From: Pseudomonas fluorescens
GTDB lineage: Bacteria; Pseudomonadota; Gammaproteobacteria; Pseudomonadales; Pseudomonadaceae
Assembly (NCBI RefSeq): GCF_001307155.1
Contig: NZ_CP012830.1
Span: 5,702,501-5,766,500 of the forward strand
Direction of reading: 5' to 3'
DNA: 64,000 nt
The first letter of the stretch is position 1; the number at the start of each line of letters is the position of its first letter. The position numbers and the translations under genes are program-made. Of this stretch, positions 60,920 through 64,000 are shown piece by piece. The notes beneath the pieces were generated by a model, which worked only from the letters and a program-made list of their open reading frames with translations, was not told the DNA's origin and searched no databases.

Positions 60920-61613
60920 TTGTGCTCTCTCTGTTCCGCCATCACCTGCAGGGCTTCAGCTTCCATATGACGGATATCGCTGAAGATGCTTTGCCGCTCA
61001 CCGAGAGGCACGCCACACATTCGAATCACGTTGGGCAGAACGCCGTAGTCCAATCCTGTTGCGCCACACGCGCCTGTACGCCACTGAGTGCTCATCGCCT
61101 CAAATACAGTGAACGCCGCCCAGTTGTCCGGCCAGATATCGACTTGCTCGACCGGGATGTCATTGCGCGACATGCCGAACGCTGCCAAATCAGCATCTGA
61201 CGGACCGGCCTCATACAGGGCGCGCGAAGCGCTTAGGAGTTTCCCAGGCGAGCCTGGCTGAACGCCTCTGAGTACGCCGATAACACTGCGCTGGGCGTAG
61301 AGGCGATCGAGCTGACCAGAATGCGGATGTTTTCGTCGGTGAGTTTCACGTCGAAGTCCCAACTGACGACCACTGCCTTGATTTGCTCGACCTGGATGTC
61401 GATTTGCGCTGCGGTGAACTCTTCGAGGCCCATTTCCTCGACTTTCAGGCCGAGCGCCTTGTTACGCTCACTCCATTCGGTATACAGCGCCGCCAGGTCA
61501 GTCCGGTCTCGATACTTGAACTCGAACGGCACCTTCACTGGATCACCGCCAACGCGCGGGATCATCACGTCAGCCTTGAAGGTTGGGTTTTGAATCAGCT
61601 TGAACTTGGCCAT
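60916..61613 (-). CDS. Tail assembly chaperone GT, made by -1 frameshift
   Basis: Fusion of the G protein with a second domain (DUF1799-like: DADLAAFGMSRNDIPVEQVD and WPDNWAAFTVFEAMSTQWR) encoded in the -1 frame from the slip site to 60916. There is no start with SD for the second part, so frameshifting is the expected route. GT recruits the tape measure protein and tail tube subunits in lambda-like tails. Ends on the ATG of the tape measure. Confidence 0.85.
61233..61613 (-). CDS. Tail assembly chaperone G
   Basis: 126 aa, the unshifted product (FKLIQNPTFKADVMIPRVGG, then KYRDRTDLAALYTEWSERNK). Its last codons CGC CTG GGA AAC TCC TAA contain the slippery heptamer. Confidence 0.88.
   Translation of the reverse strand: MAKFKLIQNPTFKADVMIPRVGGDPVKVPFEFKYRDRTDLAALYTEWSERNKALGLKVEEMGLEEFTAAQIDIQVEQIKAVVVSWDFDVKLTDENIRILVSSIASTPSAVLSAYSEAFSQARLGNS
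61239..61245 (-). promoter_or_regulatory. Programmed -1 frameshift site GGGAAAC
   Basis: Minus strand G GGA AAC in phase with the G frame, six bases before the TAA; -1 slippage enters the open T frame at once. It matches the X XXY YYZ rule and lambda's GGGAAAG. Confidence 0.85.
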
Positions 61614-61616
61614 GGG

Positions 61617-62270
61617 TTACACCGCCGAGTAACGAGTTGGGCGGCCGGTCAGTGCAATGCTGATGACGCGGGTCATCAAGTTGTTACGCGACATGGTCGG
61701 GGTCGAGGTGATCGACACATAGCCGTTGTAGATAATGCTGCTACCACCTGGGAGGTTCAGGCGCAGGACTCGCTCCTGTTTATCGTCGTCCGCAGCCTCG
61801 CAGACAGCGACATACGGTTTCGACGGATCATCAGCAACCGTAATGGCCAGCGTGACGGGGTTTTTGGTAGTTGGCATTTGACGATCATCATCGTCAGCCA
61901 GGAAGCCGAAGGTCAGGAACTGCTGATCACCGCCACTCGAATTCAATTCGGTAACTTGCGAGATCTCGGTGAAGGAAGCGACTTCGCGCACCGAGCCAAC
62001 GCCGGAGCCGGCTGGGTATTGCTGAACATTAGTGGTCTTGACGCCTCCCAGCGCGAAGGTGCCGCTGGCAATCTCGCCAACCTGCACAGCGCGACCGTCC
62101 AGCCGCGTCCAGCCGGAGCTGACAGCGATGATGTCGCCCTCCGCCAATCCGTGAGCCGCGGCCGTGGCCACCGCTGGGTTCGCGTTGGTCAGTGCAGTAA
62201 ATGGGATCGCAGCGCCATAGGCGGAAGCAATTTCGAGCGTTGCGCCGTTAGGCATTTGAATGCCGGCCAT
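61617..62270 (-). CDS. Major tail tube protein
   Basis: 217 aa, beta-rich, with NGATLEIASAYGAAIPFTALTN, FTEISQVTELNSSGGDQQFL and a C-terminal TMSRNNLMTRVISIALTGRPT, typical of lambda gpV/tail-tube proteins in Pseudomonas phages. AAGGAAAAACCC precedes the ATG. Directly upstream of the chaperone pair. Confidence 0.88.
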   Translation of the reverse strand: MAGIQMPNGATLEIASAYGAAIPFTALTNANPAVATAAAHGLAEGDIIAVSSGWTRLDGRAVQVGEIASGTFALGGVKTTNVQQYPAGSGVGSVREVASFTEISQVTELNSSGGDQQFLTFGFLADDDDRQMPTTKNPVTLAITVADDPSKPYVAVCEAADDDKQERVLRLNLPGGSSIIYNGYVSITSTPTMSRNNLMTRVISIALTGRPTRYSAV

Positions 62271-62293
62271 GGGTTTTTCCTTTTTTCAGAAAT

Positions 62294-62318
62294 GAAAAAA
62301 CCCGCTCAGTGGCGGGTT
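62294..62318 (-). terminator. Terminator between the DUF2625 cargo gene and the tail tube gene
   Basis: AACCCGC / GCGGGTT stem followed by TTTTTTCAT on the minus strand. It isolates the cargo gene from the tail operon. Confidence 0.75.
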
Positions 62319-62372
62319 CATTGGTAATCGATTGAAATGGTGGGTGGATAATCCAGGCGTTTCGGCTTGGCT

Positions 62373-63035
62373 TCAGACTGGTTGTGCAGGCCCAGTGTCG
62401 AGTTTGCGAGCCAGTTCGACATTCATCTCGAACTGTTCGCCAACATCGATCATCGTGCGGCGGCTTTCCTCGATTGACCCTTCCTGAGTCCAGAGAAACG
62501 GGAAGAATGAAAAACACTGATCGGCTTTCAGTGCCTGCAAGTCACTACACCAGCCATCCCAGCGCAGGCCGTCGTAAAAGATTGCAAGCCGATCGCTCAA
62601 GGCCCAGCCAAGAAAGTCGGTATAGCCGATGTCCAACTGCTCCCACCGCAGTGTGTCGGGCGCCCAGTAGTACATCGCTCCTACATCATCCCCCAAACCG
62701 CCGCCGTTGATGGAAAAGAACCCTCCGGCGGCATCGTCGGCGACCAGCAAATAAGCACCAGCTCGGCCGTCGTTCCAATCAACAAGGTTTCGTGACAGCT
62801 GAGGATGCCCGGAGCCGAGCACGCGTAACCAGCCATGGTCGATAAGCAAACCACCAGTCCCGTAGGCGATCGCACCCAAAGTCGATCTGGTCGTAACCTG
62901 AAGGCCAGAAAGAACTCGGTCGTTCTCGGTGGATGGGGGTAGTAACTGATAGTTTAGGGTGGCTTCTACCAGCATTTTTTCAATGAGAGGCAGCGCGGGG
63001 TCGCGGCTATCTATCAAATCTTCCAAGCTTTTCAT
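62373..63035 (-). CDS. DUF2625 protein inserted in the tail operon
   Basis: 220 aa matching the DUF2625 pattern: MKSLEDLIDSRDPALPLIEK, QVTTRSTLGAIAYGTGGLLI with DHGWLRVLGSGHPQL, YYWAPDTLRWEQLDIGYTDF and FYDGLRWDGW. AAGGATCGG precedes ATG 63035. It is not a phage structural gene: it sits between tail-completion and tail-tube genes with its own terminator, i.e. a moron. Function of the family unknown. Confidence 0.88.
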   Translation of the reverse strand: MKSLEDLIDSRDPALPLIEKMLVEATLNYQLLPPSTENDRVLSGLQVTTRSTLGAIAYGTGGLLIDHGWLRVLGSGHPQLSRNLVDWNDGRAGAYLLVADDAAGGFFSINGGGLGDDVGAMYYWAPDTLRWEQLDIGYTDFLGWALSDRLAIFYDGLRWDGWCSDLQALKADQCFSFFPFLWTQEGSIEESRRTMIDVGEQFEMNVELARKLDTGPAQPV

Positions 63036-63116
63036 CTACCGATCCTTGGGAAAAGGAAGCGATTATAGCCGCATAGGCAATGGAGCGGATTAGAGCTCGG
63101 GGTGGTAACAAATCAG

Positions 63117-63536
63117 CTATAGACCCGTGTCCGCGCGGTACATGAACGACACGGGTACCGTAAAAGTTGTGTCGTCCGGAATGCCGGGGCCGGGGTCAAC
63201 CGGCGTCATGGTCACGATGGTCAGCGCACCCTTCGTGTTCCGCTCGTACAGCGGGAACAACGCGGCGATCTCGTCTACCAGGCCTTCCGCCTCGCCCGGA
63301 CCAGAACCCGAAGGGGTGACAATGCTCACCTGAAACACGCCGGTGTAAACGTGATGATCGCCGGCCAGCGTGTTGCTGCCCGTACCGGCCGGAATGGCAA
63401 AAGCTTTCAGATAGGTCTCGCCATCTGCCGGAGTAAAGGCCGCACCTTCATAGGCAATGCGCAGCGTGAGTGTGCGAGCCGCTGCCCAATCTGTCAGGCG
63501 CGCCTCAAATAGTTGTCGAATGATTGCGTGGCTCAT
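63117..63536 (-). CDS. Tail completion/terminator protein (DUF4128-like)
   Basis: 139 aa, FEARLTDWAAARTLTLRIAY and YTGVFQVSIVTPSGSGPGEAE, the pattern of DUF4128 proteins occupying the gpU (tail terminator) position. ATG overlaps the stop of the upstream gene. Confidence 0.82.
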   Translation of the reverse strand: MSHAIIRQLFEARLTDWAAARTLTLRIAYEGAAFTPADGETYLKAFAIPAGTGSNTLAGDHHVYTGVFQVSIVTPSGSGPGEAEGLVDEIAALFPLYERNTKGALTIVTMTPVDPGPGIPDDTTFTVPVSFMYRADTGL

Positions 63537-64000
63537 ACCTGGTTGTTCCTGATGGCTTCTTCAACAATCTGCTGGAAGCGAGTCAAGGTCACGCGGACCA
63601 TCCCGCCTGGGGCTTGCTTGGAGTGGCCATATTCGAGGGCGATACCATAAGGCAGGTTGTTCACGATGTAGGCCGTCTGGCCAATGGTCAGTGCCTGCAC
63701 TTGGGCCCGCAGTACCGCAATCGTCACATTGCCCGACGGATCGACCTGATCGAGAACACCCTCGGCCGGGGTATCAATCGAGAACTGCCAGTTACCGCGA
63801 AAGCGCCCACCAATGTAGCCCTTCCCCGCCACCAGACCGTTCACATTGAAGTTCTGTTCGCGCTCGGTCTTGGTCAGTGGCTTGGCGTACTTCACGCCGC
63901 GCTTCAGCTTGCCGGCCTTGGTGAAGTTGCTGTCGGTCAGGTTGATGACCGTATTGCGCACGGAGACCTTGAAGTCGTAGTCGTCGGCCGCCCGGGTGTT
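63533..64000 (-). CDS. Neck/head-tail protein, HK97 gp10/gpZ-like (5' end outside window)
   Basis: C-terminal 155 codons; the frame is open through the right edge (ADDYDFKVSVRNTVI precedes a possible internal GTG at 63961). Features YIGGRFRGNWQFSID, YIVNNLPYGIALEYGHSKQAPGGMV typical of minor tail/head-closure proteins of the gp10/gpZ group. The head genes should follow beyond the window. Confidence 0.82.
   Translation of the reverse strand, partial: NTRAADDYDFKVSVRNTVINLTDSNFTKAGKLKRGVKYAKPLTKTEREQNFNVNGLVAGKGYIGGRFRGNWQFSIDTPAEGVLDQVDPSGNVTIAVLRAQVQALTIGQTAYIVNNLPYGIALEYGHSKQAPGGMVRVTLTRFQQIVEEAIRNNQV

Noticed and set aside
1..64000. CRISPR arrays, tRNA and rRNA genes
   Set aside because: No regularly spaced repeats, cloverleaf or rRNA-like sequence recognised by eye; a dedicated scan was not possible.

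Overview
The window reads as a chromosomal segment of a fluorescent-group Pseudomonas. The support is high GC in the core genes, OprD-family porins, the mannitol operon order mtlEFGKDYZ, Pseudomonas-type small families (DUF1652, DUF2790), an LpxO-type hydroxylase and GTAGGAGC-type REP repeats. No rRNA, tRNA or CRISPR array was recognised.

Positions 1-28.9 kb are ordinary host chromosome. They carry the end of a peptide ABC importer with an OprD porin (1-4.5 kb), the polyol uptake and catabolism operon (4.7-13.0 kb), a second OprD porin, envelope and periplasmic proteins including ecotin (14.8-19.1 kb), a threonine dehydratase behind a transcription attenuator (19.1-20.3 kb), an asparaginase, a divergent ATP-grasp/GNAT pair, LpxO, a GGDEF diguanylate cyclase with a coupled 41-codon ORF, and a LysE exporter.

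Positions 28.9-43.9 kb are accessory DNA with lower and patchy GC. They hold the wreck of a PAAR-type (T6SS) effector followed by two paralogous secreted proteins that may be its immunity genes, a TetR/flavodoxin pair, a frameshifted holin, a deleted integrase, and a three-enzyme chitin cassette (GH18 chitinase, AA10 LPMO, bicovalent-FAD oxidase) in which no product shows a signal peptide. A secreted protein of unknown family and an AT-rich HNH-motif protein close the region.

From 43.98 kb to the right edge is a siphophage (lambda-like) tail and lysis module, almost entirely on the minus strand. From the right it runs: neck/tail completion proteins, tail tube, G/GT chaperones with a GGGAAAC slip site, tape measure, M, L, K, then I, J, fibres, endolysin, Rz/Rz1. 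The K and I genes are separated by about 4.2 kb of cargo genes (morons), including three lipoproteins with nearly identical promoters and signal sequences. The head genes lie beyond the window.
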